From JBGTLW01 sp041743835 (GTDB lineage Bacteria > Planctomycetota > Phycisphaerae > Phycisphaerales > Phycisphaeraceae): 20,456 nt of DNA. The stretch is from contig JBGTLW010000290.1 in the NCBI GenBank assembly GCA_041743835.1, forward strand, positions 1 to 20,456. Direction: 5' to 3'. Below, one piece after another: positions 1-7,982 of this stretch. Positions within the stretch are counted from its first letter, which is position 1, and each line of letters opens with the position of its first letter. The notes under the pieces are model-generated. The model saw nothing but the letters and a program-made list of their open reading frames with translations. It made no database searches and was not told where the DNA came from. The position numbers and the translations under genes are program-made.

Positions 1-1
1 T

Positions 2-1477
2 GCAACCTATGACCTGGGCACACGCGAGCTTGTCCCGCTGCTGGCAGAGCGATGGGAGATGGCAGACGACGGGCTCTCAGCCACGTTCTACCTTCGGCCC
101 AACGTGAACTTCTCCAACGGCCAGCCCTTCAGCGCCGACGACGTGGTCTATACCTTCGAACTCGGACGCAACCCCGAGATCGTCGATGGCCGGAACATCG
201 AGTACTACCGCAACATCACCGGCTGCGAGAAAATCGACAACCTCACCGTGCGGTTCACCTTCGGCAGTGTGTTCTACGAGAACCTGGAGCGGGCCGCGGG
301 GATCATGATCCACTCCAAAGAGTTCCTGTCCGCGTACAGCGACCGCGACATCCGGGAGCACACGGCCCTGCTGCTGGGCACCGGGCCTTATCGCCTGCCG
401 GACCCGACAAAGTATGAACCCGGCGGGCAGATCGAAGTGGTGCGCAACGAGCGGTACTGGGGCCTCCCCGGGCCTTGGGACCGCATGATCTGGAAGATCA
501 TCGAGAAGGAATCCACGAGCCAGATTGCCTTTGAGAACGGCGAGATCGACATCTTCGGCCCCACACCTGAGCAGCACATCGTCATGCTCAAGAATGACAA
601 CCTGCTCAATCGCACCCAGCACCTGGTCTATGAACAGGTCCGCTCGGGCTACGGTTACATCGGTTGGAACCAGGCCCGCGGCGGGTCGCCCACGCTGTTT
701 GCAGACAAGCGTGTGCGGCAGGCGATGACGCTGCTGATCGATCGTCAGAAGATCGCCGACGAAATCTATCTTGGTTTTGCGACCGTCGCGACGGGGCCGT
801 TCCATCACCTCGGGCCGCAGGCGGACCCATCCATCGAGCCGTGGCCCTACGACTTGGAGAGGGGCATCGCCCTGTTGCTGGATGCGGGCTTCACGCGTGA
901 CGCCTCTGGCGTGATGCGGACGCCGGATGGTTCGCCGTTCACGATCGACCTGGTGTACCCGGCCGGGAGCGACACCTATCAGAAGGTGATGCTCGCGGTG
1001 AAGGATAATCTGGCGCTGGCCGGGATCAACGTGCAACTCAACCCGCAGAAGTGGGTGCTGCTGCTCCAGACGCTCAACGAGAGGAGCTTCGACGCGATTG
1101 CGCTGGGGTGGGGTGGGGGCAGCATCGAGGGCGACATCGAGCAGATGTTCCACTCGCGCACCATCGCTGAGGGCGACAACCGCAACGCCTACAGCAACCC
1201 GGAGCTGGACCGCTTGATCGAGCAGGCTCACATCACGCTCGACCAGGCAGAGCGCATGAAGCTCTGGCAGCAGGCGCACGCGATCCTGCACGAGGATCAG
1301 CCCTACACCTTCATGCACCGCCAGAAGGCCCGGCTTTGGCTCGATCAACGCATCGCCAACGTGGAGCGGATCCCGGTGCTCGGGGTCAACTTCACCTCGA
1401 CGTGGCCGGTGCCCATGGAGTGGTATGTCCCCGCCGACCGCCAGAAGTACACCCAAGGCGCTGCGAGGCCCAAGTAA
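2..1477 (+). CDS. ABC transporter substrate-binding protein, family 5 (peptide/nickel type), 5' end outside window
   Basis: Extracytoplasmic solute receptor of a peptide/nickel/opine-type ABC importer. It would bind the solute outside the membrane and deliver it to the two permeases encoded just downstream. The reading frame is open from the first complete codon of the window, so the N-terminus and any signal peptide are missing; 491 residues are visible and an internal ATG at 59 is not the real start. Family-5 features are the N-terminal FYLRPNVNFSNGQPFSADDVVYTFE segment region (about residues 23-47), the GTGPYRL turn near residue 126, RVRQAM...DRQKIADEIYLG near 236-255, and the C-terminal stretch ending in a proline-rich WPVPMEWY. 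The stop at 1475-1477 is 3 bases before the first permease, so they are co-transcribed. The substrate cannot be told from sequence; peptides are the default guess. Confidence 0.92.
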   Translation, partial: ATYDLGTRELVPLLAERWEMADDGLSATFYLRPNVNFSNGQPFSADDVVYTFELGRNPEIVDGRNIEYYRNITGCEKIDNLTVRFTFGSVFYENLERAAGIMIHSKEFLSAYSDRDIREHTALLLGTGPYRLPDPTKYEPGGQIEVVRNERYWGLPGPWDRMIWKIIEKESTSQIAFENGEIDIFGPTPEQHIVMLKNDNLLNRTQHLVYEQVRSGYGYIGWNQARGGSPTLFADKRVRQAMTLLIDRQKIADEIYLGFATVATGPFHHLGPQADPSIEPWPYDLERGIALLLDAGFTRDASGVMRTPDGSPFTIDLVYPAGSDTYQKVMLAVKDNLALAGINVQLNPQKWVLLLQTLNERSFDAIALGWGGGSIEGDIEQMFHSRTIAEGDNRNAYSNPELDRLIEQAHITLDQAERMKLWQQAHAILHEDQPYTFMHRQKARLWLDQRIANVERIPVLGVNFTSTWPVPMEWYVPADRQKYTQGAARPK

Positions 1478-1480
1478 CGC

Positions 1481-2602
1481 ATGACGGCCTATATCCTCCG
1501 ACGCACGCTGCTGATGCTGCCCACGCTGCTGGGGATGACCGCCGTGGTCTTCTTCATCATGGCTGCGGCGCCCGGCTCCGTCGCGGAGCTACTCATCAGC
1601 TCGGACGGCGAGATGCGCGCGGGCGACCGTCAGGCACGCATCGATTACATCAAAGAGCGTTACGGCCTCGATGACCCGGCACCGGTGCAGTACCTCCGCT
1701 GGCTCCACAAAGTCTCGCCCGTGGGCGTCTTCACCGACAGCACCGACGACCGTGTGGCGGGCTACGGCCTGCGTGTGGGGACAGACCCGCAAGGCGTCGC
1801 CACAAGGCTCGGGCTCAAGACGCCGGACCTCGGCCACAGCTTCATCAAGAACCGGCCGGTCACGGACATCCTCGCTGAAACGCTGCCCATCACCCTGCTG
1901 TTGAATCTCTTGTCGGTGCCGCTGGTCTATGTGATCGCGATCTTCAGCGGTGTGTATGCGGCCCGCCACCGGGGGGGTTGGTTCGACGTGGCGTCGAGTT
2001 CTTCCATGCTGGCGCTGTGGTCTGTGCCGACGATCTGGGCGGGGGTGTTGCTGCAGGGGTTCCTAGCCAACGAAAGCTACATCTCGATGTTCCCCACCTC
2101 GGGGCTGCACGGGCTGCGGGCCGGGGAGATGCGGTTCCTGCCGATGTGGGGCGATGGCGGGTTCGCGCCGGGTTGGCTGCTGGATACGGCTTGGCACCTG
2201 GTGCTGCCGGTGGTCTGCCTTTCGTATGGCAGCTTTGCGTTTATGAGCAAGCTCACGCGGTCGGCGGTGCTGGAGAACATGCACGCCGACTTCGTGCGGA
2301 CAGCACGCGCCAAAGGCCTGCCCGACCGCGTGGTGTTGTGGCAACACACGCTGCGCAATTCGCTGCTGCCCCTGATCACCATGGGCGCGTTCATCATCCC
2401 CGGCATGCTGGGCGGCTCGGTGATTGTCGAGTACATCTTTGGCATCCCCGGCATGGGCAAGCTGATGATCGAGGCAATCGAGTTCAAGGACCAGGAAGTG
2501 GTCATGGCGGTGACGCTCATGGGCGGCGTGTTGACGCTGATCGCGTATCTGGTGGCGGACCTGTGTTATGCGATCGCCGACCCGCGGGTGAGTTATGAGT
2601 GA
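1481..2602 (+). CDS. ABC transporter permease, DppB/OppB type
   Basis: Inner-membrane permease subunit of the binding-protein-dependent importer. The 373-residue protein starts with the typical short cytoplasmic tail and TM1 (YILRRTLLMLPTLLG, residues 4-18). The transmembrane core runs from about residue 130 to the end. The EAA loop that docks on the ATPase is clear (RTARAKGLPDRVVLWQH, 273-289), followed by RNSLLPLITM and the conserved VEYIFGIPGMGKL segment. It is longer than the usual 305-340 residues because the region between TM1 and TM2 (about 33-125) is extended. The ATG lies 3 bases after the receptor stop, and its 3' end overlaps the next permease by 8 bases, which indicates translational coupling. 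Family assignment is firm; the substrate is unknown. Confidence 0.93.
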   Translation: MTAYILRRTLLMLPTLLGMTAVVFFIMAAAPGSVAELLISSDGEMRAGDRQARIDYIKERYGLDDPAPVQYLRWLHKVSPVGVFTDSTDDRVAGYGLRVGTDPQGVATRLGLKTPDLGHSFIKNRPVTDILAETLPITLLLNLLSVPLVYVIAIFSGVYAARHRGGWFDVASSSSMLALWSVPTIWAGVLLQGFLANESYISMFPTSGLHGLRAGEMRFLPMWGDGGFAPGWLLDTAWHLVLPVVCLSYGSFAFMSKLTRSAVLENMHADFVRTARAKGLPDRVVLWQHTLRNSLLPLITMGAFIIPGMLGGSVIVEYIFGIPGMGKLMIEAIEFKDQEVVMAVTLMGGVLTLIAYLVADLCYAIADPRVSYE

Positions 2603-3890
2603 TGCTGCGAACCCCAAGCCCAGCCCGCCGATCACAGCCGACGGCCCCGCAGCCGCTGGTCACGCGAGCGTCACGCCCCGGCGTTCCATGACACGGCAGG
2701 TCATCGGCGAAACACTCACCCACTGGGGCGCGAGGCTGGGCCTGGTGTGGGTGGTGGCTCTGGTTTTCATGGCTGTGTTCGCGCCGCTGATCGCCAACAG
2801 CCAACCCATCGCGGTGCGAGTGGATGGGCGGTGGTCCAGCCCCATGCTTGTGCATCTGGGCGCGTTGGATGTGACGCTGCTGGTGACGTTTTTTGCAGCC
2901 GCGGTGCTCGTCATGCTGCGCAGGATCGCGGCCCGGTGGCGGTGGCTGGCGCTGCTGGGCGTGGTGGTGGTGACGGGCGTGATCGCGGGGCTGACGGTGA
3001 GTGTGCCTCAGCCGGTGGTCCACGCGCAGTGGCGTGTGGCGCAGGCGGAGGGCCGGGCCGAGCGTGTTGTGTTTGCCCCGATCCCGTATTCACCCAACGA
3101 CCGTGTGCGCGACCGCGTGCGTGATCAGAGCATCGACGCGGCCGACCTGAAGGATGTGGGCCCGTGGTGGGCCGGCCACCCGCACAACCACTGGCTGGGC
3201 CAGGACCCGCTGCGTCAAGATGTCGCCAGCCGAATGATCCATGCCGCGCGCATCGCGCTGGGCGTCGGGTTCATCGCCACCGGCATCGCCATGACGCTGG
3301 GCATCCTCATCGGCGCACCGATGGGTTATTTCGCGGGCGCGGTGGACCTGATCGGGATGCGGCTGGTCGAGGTCTTTGAGTTCATCCCGGGCCTGTTCCT
3401 GCTGCTGATTTTCGCGGCCTTCTTCCCGGGCGACTACCCGGAGATCATCCCCGGCCTCAAGATCCAGCGCATCTACCTCATCATGGGCATCATCGGCTTG
3501 ACGGGCTGGGCGGGCTACGCCCGGTTTGTCCGGGCCGAGTTCCTAAAGATCCGCAAGCAGGACTATGTGCAGGCGGCCAAGGCGTGCGGCCTGCCGCTGC
3601 GGTCGGTGCTGTTCAAGCATATGCTGCCTAACGGGCTGGCCCCGGTGCTGGTCAGCGCCAGCTTCGGTGTCGCCAGCGCGATCCTTGCGGAGGCAACGCT
3701 CAGCTTCCTGGGTCTGGGGCTTAATGAAGACCCCAGTTGGGGCAAGCTGTTGGATCAGGCGGTGAAGTCCGGCACGTTCATCTGGTGGATCGCGATTTTC
3801 CCCGGCGCGGCCATCTTCCTCACGGTCTTCGCGTACAACCTCATCGGCGAAGCCCTGCGCGATGCCATCGACCCACACACCCAGCGATGA
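2595..3890 (+). CDS. ABC transporter permease, DppC/OppC type, with enlarged TM1-TM2 insertion
   Basis: Second permease subunit, expected to pair with the DppB-type protein. TM1 is at about residues 47-68. The conserved HWLGQDPLRQDVASR motif (199-213, normally GTDxxGRDVxSR) introduces the permease core, and the EAA loop is at about 325-350 (QAAKACGLPLRSVLFKHMLPN). The C-terminus carries the family segments EATLSFLGLGL and FPGAAIFLTVFAYNLIGEALRDAIDP. At 431 residues it is about 100-130 longer than standard DppC. The extra length lies between residues 69 and 195 and appears to contain two additional hydrophobic segments (about 91-108 and 117-135) followed by a charged stretch. The start ATG overlaps the upstream stop region by 8 bases. 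The family is certain; the role of the insertion is unknown. Confidence 0.93.
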   Translation: MSDAANPKPSPPITADGPAAAGHASVTPRRSMTRQVIGETLTHWGARLGLVWVVALVFMAVFAPLIANSQPIAVRVDGRWSSPMLVHLGALDVTLLVTFFAAAVLVMLRRIAARWRWLALLGVVVVTGVIAGLTVSVPQPVVHAQWRVAQAEGRAERVVFAPIPYSPNDRVRDRVRDQSIDAADLKDVGPWWAGHPHNHWLGQDPLRQDVASRMIHAARIALGVGFIATGIAMTLGILIGAPMGYFAGAVDLIGMRLVEVFEFIPGLFLLLIFAAFFPGDYPEIIPGLKIQRIYLIMGIIGLTGWAGYARFVRAEFLKIRKQDYVQAAKACGLPLRSVLFKHMLPNGLAPVLVSASFGVASAILAEATLSFLGLGLNEDPSWGKLLDQAVKSGTFIWWIAIFPGAAIFLTVFAYNLIGEALRDAIDPHTQR

Positions 3891-3924
3891 CGCTGACGCG
3901 AGACTTATTTCCAGCGAGACCAAG

Positions 3925-5004
3925 ATGCCTGAACCCAAGCCACTGTTACAGATCGAAGACCTGGCTGTGAGTTTCCCCGGCAAGGGCGAGCGGGGCAGGC
4001 CCGCGGTGCGGACGCAGGCGGTGGACCGTGTGTCGATGTCGCTGTTCCCCGGCCAGACGCTGGCGGTGGTGGGGGAGTCCGGCTCGGGAAAAAGCGTGTC
4101 CGCGCTGTCGGTCCTGCGGCTGGTGCCCACGCCACCGGGCCATTACGATCGCGGCCGCATCCTCTGGCGGGATGAGAAGCACGGCACGGTGGACCTGCTC
4201 ACGCGCAACGAGAAGCAGATGCGCAGCGTCCGGGGCAACCAGATCGCGATGATCTTCCAGGAGCCGATGACCTCGCTCAATCCGGTTTACACCGTCGGCT
4301 CGCAGATCATGGAAGCGATCACGCTGCACCGGGCCGTGACGCGGGCCGAGGCGTTGGCGATCACCGAGCGAGCGCTGCGGGATGTGGGCATCGCAGACCC
4401 GGCGCAGCGGCTCAAGGAGTACCCGCACCAGCTCTCCGGCGGCATGCGGCAGCGTGTGATGATCGCCATGGCGCTGGCGTGTGAGCCGGAACTGCTGCTG
4501 GCAGACGAGCCAACCACCGCGCTCGATGTCACCATCCAGGCGCAGATCCTCGAACTGCTCCGCAAGCTCCAGCAGGAAAAAGGCATGGCCATCATGCTCA
4601 TCACCCACGACCTGGGCGTGGTGGCGGAGAACGCGGACGTGGTCGCGGTGATGTATGCCGGCCGCATCTGCGAGTACGGCAGCGTGCTGGACATCTTCGA
4701 CAGGCCCATGCACCCGTACACCCGCGGGCTGCTCGCGTCCATGCCCGTGCTGGGCAAGGCCACGCACCGCCTGCCCACCGTGATGGATGCCGCGACGATC
4801 CCCGGCGATTTCCCGGAGGGATTCATCGTCGCGCCGCACGTCGAGAACCCGCACCCGGTCGATGGCTATGGCGGGGCCGCTGCCCGGCTGTACGAGGTCA
4901 CGCCCGGCCGATGGGTGTTGTGTACCCCGGCCCCCGGTCACGACGCGACGCCAACTTTGCCCGTGCTCGATTACAAGCGGGACACGATGGCCGCGACCAG
5001 TTGA
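3925..5004 (+). CDS. ABC transporter ATP-binding protein, DppD/OppD type
   Basis: Cytoplasmic ATPase that powers the importer. From the chosen start it has 359 residues: Walker A GESGSGKS (50-57), Q-loop FQEPMTSLNP (about 111-120), signature LSGGMRQRV (170-178), Walker B LLLADEP (190-196), and H-loop ITHDLG near 226-231. The Oligo_HPY-type C-terminal extension begins at HPYTRGLL. In that extension the usual cysteine pattern (GC-x-F-x-x-R-C ... C) reads GFIVAPHVEN, and only the last cysteine (in WVLC) remains. An upstream in-frame ATG at 3862 lies inside the previous gene and adds 21 residues with no family similarity, so the ATG at 3925 is preferred. No second (DppF/OppF) ATPase follows; a convergent gntK overlaps the 3' end by 34 bases. 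Confidence 0.92.
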   Translation: MPEPKPLLQIEDLAVSFPGKGERGRPAVRTQAVDRVSMSLFPGQTLAVVGESGSGKSVSALSVLRLVPTPPGHYDRGRILWRDEKHGTVDLLTRNEKQMRSVRGNQIAMIFQEPMTSLNPVYTVGSQIMEAITLHRAVTRAEALAITERALRDVGIADPAQRLKEYPHQLSGGMRQRVMIAMALACEPELLLADEPTTALDVTIQAQILELLRKLQQEKGMAIMLITHDLGVVAENADVVAVMYAGRICEYGSVLDIFDRPMHPYTRGLLASMPVLGKATHRLPTVMDAATIPGDFPEGFIVAPHVENPHPVDGYGGAAARLYEVTPGRWVLCTPAPGHDATPTLPVLDYKRDTMAATS

Positions 5005-5444
5005 TCGACAGGCTCGGTCGCATCCACAATCAATGCTTCGTTCTCTGCCGGCTCCTCAAGGGCTGCGAATTGCGTATCAAGCAGGTGGGGCGGGAAGAAG
5101 TGTTCGCGTTGGAGTAACCGCGCAGCGATGGCCTCGCGGTCCGCTCGCAGGTACACAAAGACCACAGGCTCGGGTTGCCCCGCACGCAACGTGTCGCGGT
5201 ATGCACGCTTCAGGGCAGAGCACGCCAGCACAGCGCGGGGCTGATCGCGCAGCAGTTGGTTAAGTGTGCCCAGCCACGGGACACGGTCGGTGTCGTCCAA
5301 CGGCTTGCCCGACGACATCTTCTGTACGTTGGCGGGGGGGTGGTAGTCGTCGGCATCCAGGAACGGCCAACCCAGGCGCTCGGCCAGCGCCCGGCCCACC
5401 GTGGACTTGCCACAACCCGACACACCCATCACGACCACCGCCAT
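4971..5444 (-). CDS. gntK: Gluconokinase
   Basis: Cytoplasmic kinase that phosphorylates D-gluconate to 6-phosphogluconate with ATP, feeding the pentose phosphate or Entner-Doudoroff route. The protein has the shikimate-kinase-like P-loop GVSGCGKST (residues 7-15 from this start), the substrate segment DADDYHPPANVQKMSSG with LDDTDRVPWL, the CSALKRAYRDTLR segment, and the LQREHFFPPHLLDTQFAALEEP lid region, all typical of GntK. Its length (157 residues here) fits the family. The ATG at 5444 is chosen because GGGG lies 5 bases upstream and the protein then begins right at the first beta strand. An ATG at 5474, which overlaps the stop of the upstream gene (TGATG), would add 10 residues. There is no gluconate transporter or regulator alongside. 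The 3' end overlaps the convergent ATPase gene by 34 bases. Confidence 0.93.
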   Translation of the reverse strand: MAVVVMGVSGCGKSTVGRALAERLGWPFLDADDYHPPANVQKMSSGKPLDDTDRVPWLGTLNQLLRDQPRAVLACSALKRAYRDTLRAGQPEPVVFVYLRADREAIAARLLQREHFFPPHLLDTQFAALEEPAENEALIVDATEPVDQLVAAIVSRL

Positions 5445-5473
5445 GCGAGCCCCATCCCACACATGCTGGTGCA

Positions 5474-6034
5474 TCAAGCGGCAGCTTTGAAGGTGACGGC
5501 CTGCATATTGATCTTCCCGCCGTCCGCCGAGTCGATCGTGGCCTTGACCACACCGCCGGGCATCTTCGGGCTCATCCAGACCTTCCCCGCGACTTTCTTC
5601 CCATCCTGCTCAGAGTTCACCTCGTACCACGTGCAGGCAAGCTCCTGGTCGCCGACCTTCACGGTTTCGGGGCCGGACTTGGTCTTGGGGTCGGCTGTGG
5701 CGGCCACGACGGGGTCGATCTTCGACGCATCAATCTTGCGGGGGATCAGGTCATCCATCTGCATCGGCTGCCCCGCGGGCTGGCCCTCCATCTGGAAAAC
5801 CATGGACCGGGTGATGACCACCTGGTTCTCATCCAAGGACTTGAGGGTGCTGGTGACGGTCATGTCCATCGCGCGGCCATCCTGCGCGATGCTCACGCTG
5901 TGGCTCACCTCGGCCCCGGCCTTGAAAGCAGACCAGAAGTCGTATTGCGGGTTGTCCACTTCCTCAGCCATTGCCGTAGAAGCCAGACAGATCATGCCAA
6001 GACAAGCGAGTAACGCAAAGGGGGTTCTAACCAT
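5474..6034 (-). CDS. Exported protein of unknown function
   Basis: I do not recognise this 186-residue protein. The ATG at 6034 gives a classical signal peptide (positively charged MVR, a hydrophobic core, and a likely cleavage after TAMA near residue 23), so this start is preferred to an upstream one at 6124. The mature part has no transmembrane segment. It is rich in beta-prone residues and reads like a small secreted beta protein, with repeated verbs of polarity such as DMTVTSTLKSL, QVVITRSMVFQ and KVWMSPKMPGGVVKATI. One cysteine (in LACTWYEV) is present. It lies directly upstream of gntK on the same strand (its stop touches a possible gntK start), so the two are probably co-transcribed, though no functional link is evident. 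A -10-like TACAAT sits about 75 bases upstream of the start. Confidence 0.75.
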   Translation of the reverse strand: MVRTPFALLACLGMICLASTAMAEEVDNPQYDFWSAFKAGAEVSHSVSIAQDGRAMDMTVTSTLKSLDENQVVITRSMVFQMEGQPAGQPMQMDDLIPRKIDASKIDPVVAATADPKTKSGPETVKVGDQELACTWYEVNSEQDGKKVAGKVWMSPKMPGGVVKATIDSADGGKINMQAVTFKAAA

Positions 6035-6152
6035 GATGAGGACTTTATGTTTGTGGACCCGTGCGACCACCAGCAGGGCACCGTACCCGGGCTTGGCGTC
6101 AAGGACATTGTACCCGAACCTCACGGCATCTGATGCCAGGGCGGGAGACAGG

Positions 6153-6178
6153 AAAAAGCCCCACGCATGGCGTAGGGC
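6153..6178 (-). terminator. Rho-independent terminator of the two-gene membrane-protein unit
   Basis: Read on the - strand, the arms GCCCTACGC and GCGTGGGGC form a 9-bp stem (one G-U pair) around a 3-base loop and are followed by five T. It lies about 45 bases after the stop of the 7-TM protein gene and upstream of the exported-protein gene, so it separates the two - strand units. Confidence 0.8.
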
Positions 6179-6220
6179 CTCGTGGCGAGCGGGTTCGTGT
6201 GCGACGGGGAAGCAGGAGGC

Positions 6221-6985
6221 TCAGGCGTCCGACGGCTGTGCCCCGCCGTGGGACCGCGTTTCCTGCAGGATCAGGCCGATGATCGCCGGCACGAAGACCA
6301 GCAGCGGGATGACCAGTTTGTTGGCGGTGACGCCGGAACTGACCGACTCGCGCCACGGCTCAAAGGACAGGAGCAGGGCAAGAACGCCAAGCACCGCGAG
6401 TGTCGCGCCGCTGACGGATGTGAACAACTCGACCGAGAGCTTGAACACGACGAAAGCGAGCATGCCGCACACGATCAGGCCGATCAGCGCACCAATCCAA
6501 TAGCTACCCTCGGGCATGACGGTGGTGGCGTTGCCGCCCTTGCTCGCGGCGGTGTTGACCGCGTGGGAGATGCCCGCCCAGAGGTTGGCACCGATGAACG
6601 CGCCAGCCAGCCCGCCGAACACCGACACCGCATACTTCATCAGCGGGAAAGCGACCACCGCGAACAGCAGCCCCAACGCGCCGGCCACGATGTAGGGGGC
6701 GTCGATGTGCTGGCCGAGCCAGTACCCGCCAAACGTCCCGATCGCGCCGGCCACCGCAACGGTGGCGACCTTGTAAAACTTCGGGCCGTTGAACAGGCAG
6801 AGGATGCCCACGATCATGAACACCACCGCCCAGATCGCGCCGAGGTTCTGCAGGTCCTGCACGAGCGTGTCGCCCCGCGCCAGCGTGTCGCCCCGCGAGA
6901 ACATCGAGGTCATGGCGTCAAACAGCTTCTGGACTTCCGTGAGGAAGGCGTTGGTGGTCACGGCTTGAGCGAGTAGGGCGGTCAT
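6221..6985 (-). CDS. Polytopic (about 7 TM) membrane protein of unknown function
   Basis: Integral membrane protein of 254 residues with about seven predicted transmembrane segments (roughly 49-66, 72-91, 97-116, 118-138, 161-182, 185-207, 222-241). The helices are glycine- and alanine-rich, which recalls TM198/DUF4203-like proteins, but I cannot assign the family with certainty. There is no enzymatic motif. The N-terminal 45 residues are hydrophilic and contain a six-residue tandem duplication (RGDTLA/RGDTLV) caused by an 18-bp repeat. The ATG at 6985 is supported by AGGAG 8 bases upstream. It follows the similar 7043-7876 membrane protein after a 57-base gap, and a good terminator lies downstream, so the two form one transcription unit. 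They may make a hetero-oligomer, which is inference. Confidence 0.78.
   Translation of the reverse strand: MTALLAQAVTTNAFLTEVQKLFDAMTSMFSRGDTLARGDTLVQDLQNLGAIWAVVFMIVGILCLFNGPKFYKVATVAVAGAIGTFGGYWLGQHIDAPYIVAGALGLLFAVVAFPLMKYAVSVFGGLAGAFIGANLWAGISHAVNTAASKGGNATTVMPEGSYWIGALIGLIVCGMLAFVVFKLSVELFTSVSGATLAVLGVLALLLSFEPWRESVSSGVTANKLVIPLLVFVPAIIGLILQETRSHGGAQPSDA
6864..6897. repeat. 18-bp in-frame tandem duplication
   Basis: The 16-mer AGCGTGTCGCCCCGCG occurs at 6864-6879 and again at 6882-6897. This duplicates six codons near the N-terminus of the membrane protein gene on the - strand and is probably a recent slippage event. Confidence 0.9.
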
Positions 6986-7042
6986 GGATCGGCTCCTGGT
7001 ATGCCGGAAGTCTGGGTCCGGGCGTACGGGGTGCGCCCGAAC

Positions 7043-7876
7043 TCACTTATCGGCTCGCCGCCGAAAAAGGGTCCACTGAATCACCACACCCAGTACCGTT
7101 ATCAGACCAAGACACACCAGCGCCCCCCGCGCCGAATCGGGGAGAAATGCGGTTTCATCGCCGAACTGCCAGCGCGCCAGCCCCAACCCGCCGGTATAGA
7201 TCAGCACCGCGCCCGCGAGGGCGGATTGCAAGGCGGCAGACAGTTTGGGCAGCAGCAGCCCCAGCAGCAAGCCCGCGACAGCGCCGACGATGACGCCCAG
7301 ATAAACAATCCGCCGACCACCGGTCCCGAGTTGTTCCCACCAGGCTGTGGCGTCGTCCGCGATCTGCTCGTACATCGCGTTGAGCCCGCTGTTGACGCGC
7401 TTAAGCAGGCTCCGGCGTTGTCCGTCCTCACCATCAGCCATCGTGCGGTCCACCACGGCACTGCGGTCAAAGGTCACCGCCTCCACCGTCGCGCCCTGCC
7501 AGATCAGGCTGGCGATCGGCACCACAGCCGCCAGCACCGCCGCGCCCACGATCGCGATCCACACCCGGAACAAAAGCCCAGCCAGCAACGCCCCGATGAT
7601 CGACCCGCCCAAAACCAGCGGCAGCAGATACGCCCCCTGGTCGGCAAGCGACGCCCCGATCAACCATCCCACCACCGCCCCCAGCACAAGCCCGCTCACC
7701 ACACACGCGCCGTGCGCCAGCTTCCCGCCCATCAGCCAGAGCACCAGCCCAACCAGCACCATCAACGCGAACAGCCCGAGCATCACCAGCGGGAACGCGG
7801 CCTCCGCTTCGGTCACAGCCTCGCGTGCCGAGTCCAGGGCGGCCGCAGCATCCCGAAGATTGATCGTGTCTGGCAT
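7043..7876 (-). CDS. Polytopic (about 7 TM) membrane protein of unknown function, similar in plan to the next gene
   Basis: A 277-residue membrane protein from the ATG at 7876. An upstream ATG at 7930 would add 18 residues without membrane character, so the shorter form is preferred. Hydrophobic segments lie at about 28-49, 54-76, 82-104, 106-127, 190-209, 213-234 and 250-270. A soluble loop of about 60 residues (130-189) carries many charged residues and AWWEQL. The C-terminal tail is basic (RRRADK). The glycine-rich helix pairs resemble TM198/DUF4203-like proteins, but no diagnostic motif is visible. It is the first gene of a - strand pair with the 6221-6985 protein and is divergent from pheA across a 106-base gap that must hold the promoters of both. 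The function is unknown. Confidence 0.75.
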   Translation of the reverse strand: MPDTINLRDAAAALDSAREAVTEAEAAFPLVMLGLFALMVLVGLVLWLMGGKLAHGACVVSGLVLGAVVGWLIGASLADQGAYLLPLVLGGSIIGALLAGLLFRVWIAIVGAAVLAAVVPIASLIWQGATVEAVTFDRSAVVDRTMADGEDGQRRSLLKRVNSGLNAMYEQIADDATAWWEQLGTGGRRIVYLGVIVGAVAGLLLGLLLPKLSAALQSALAGAVLIYTGGLGLARWQFGDETAFLPDSARGALVCLGLITVLGVVIQWTLFRRRADK

Positions 7877-7982
7877 GAGTTGTTCCAAAGCCCGCCGCGT
7901 GTGGTCCGCTGGGGCTGCGATGTTTCCCATCCTATCGCCCAGTCGGTCGCCGCGTCGTTACAATGTCGGCCCGGAACTACCC

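Noticed and set aside
77..1456. Long open frame on the - strand opposite the substrate-binding protein gene
   Set aside because: It has no recognisable domain, is rich in Arg, His and Val as expected for the antisense of GC-rich coding DNA, and the + strand gene is certain. The same reasoning removes the long antisense frames at 3946-4941, 7977-9473, 9726-11090 and 17207-18229.
7347..7982. Upstream extension of the pheA frame by 212 codons
   Set aside because: The extension is Ser/Thr/Pro/Ala-rich low-complexity sequence antisense to the membrane protein gene. Family similarity begins only after the ATG at 7983.
7970..7982. CCCGGAACTACCC just before pheA matches one unit of the array after trpC
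   Set aside because: A single 13-base match is expected by chance in 20 kb of GC-rich DNA, and there is no tandem unit around it.
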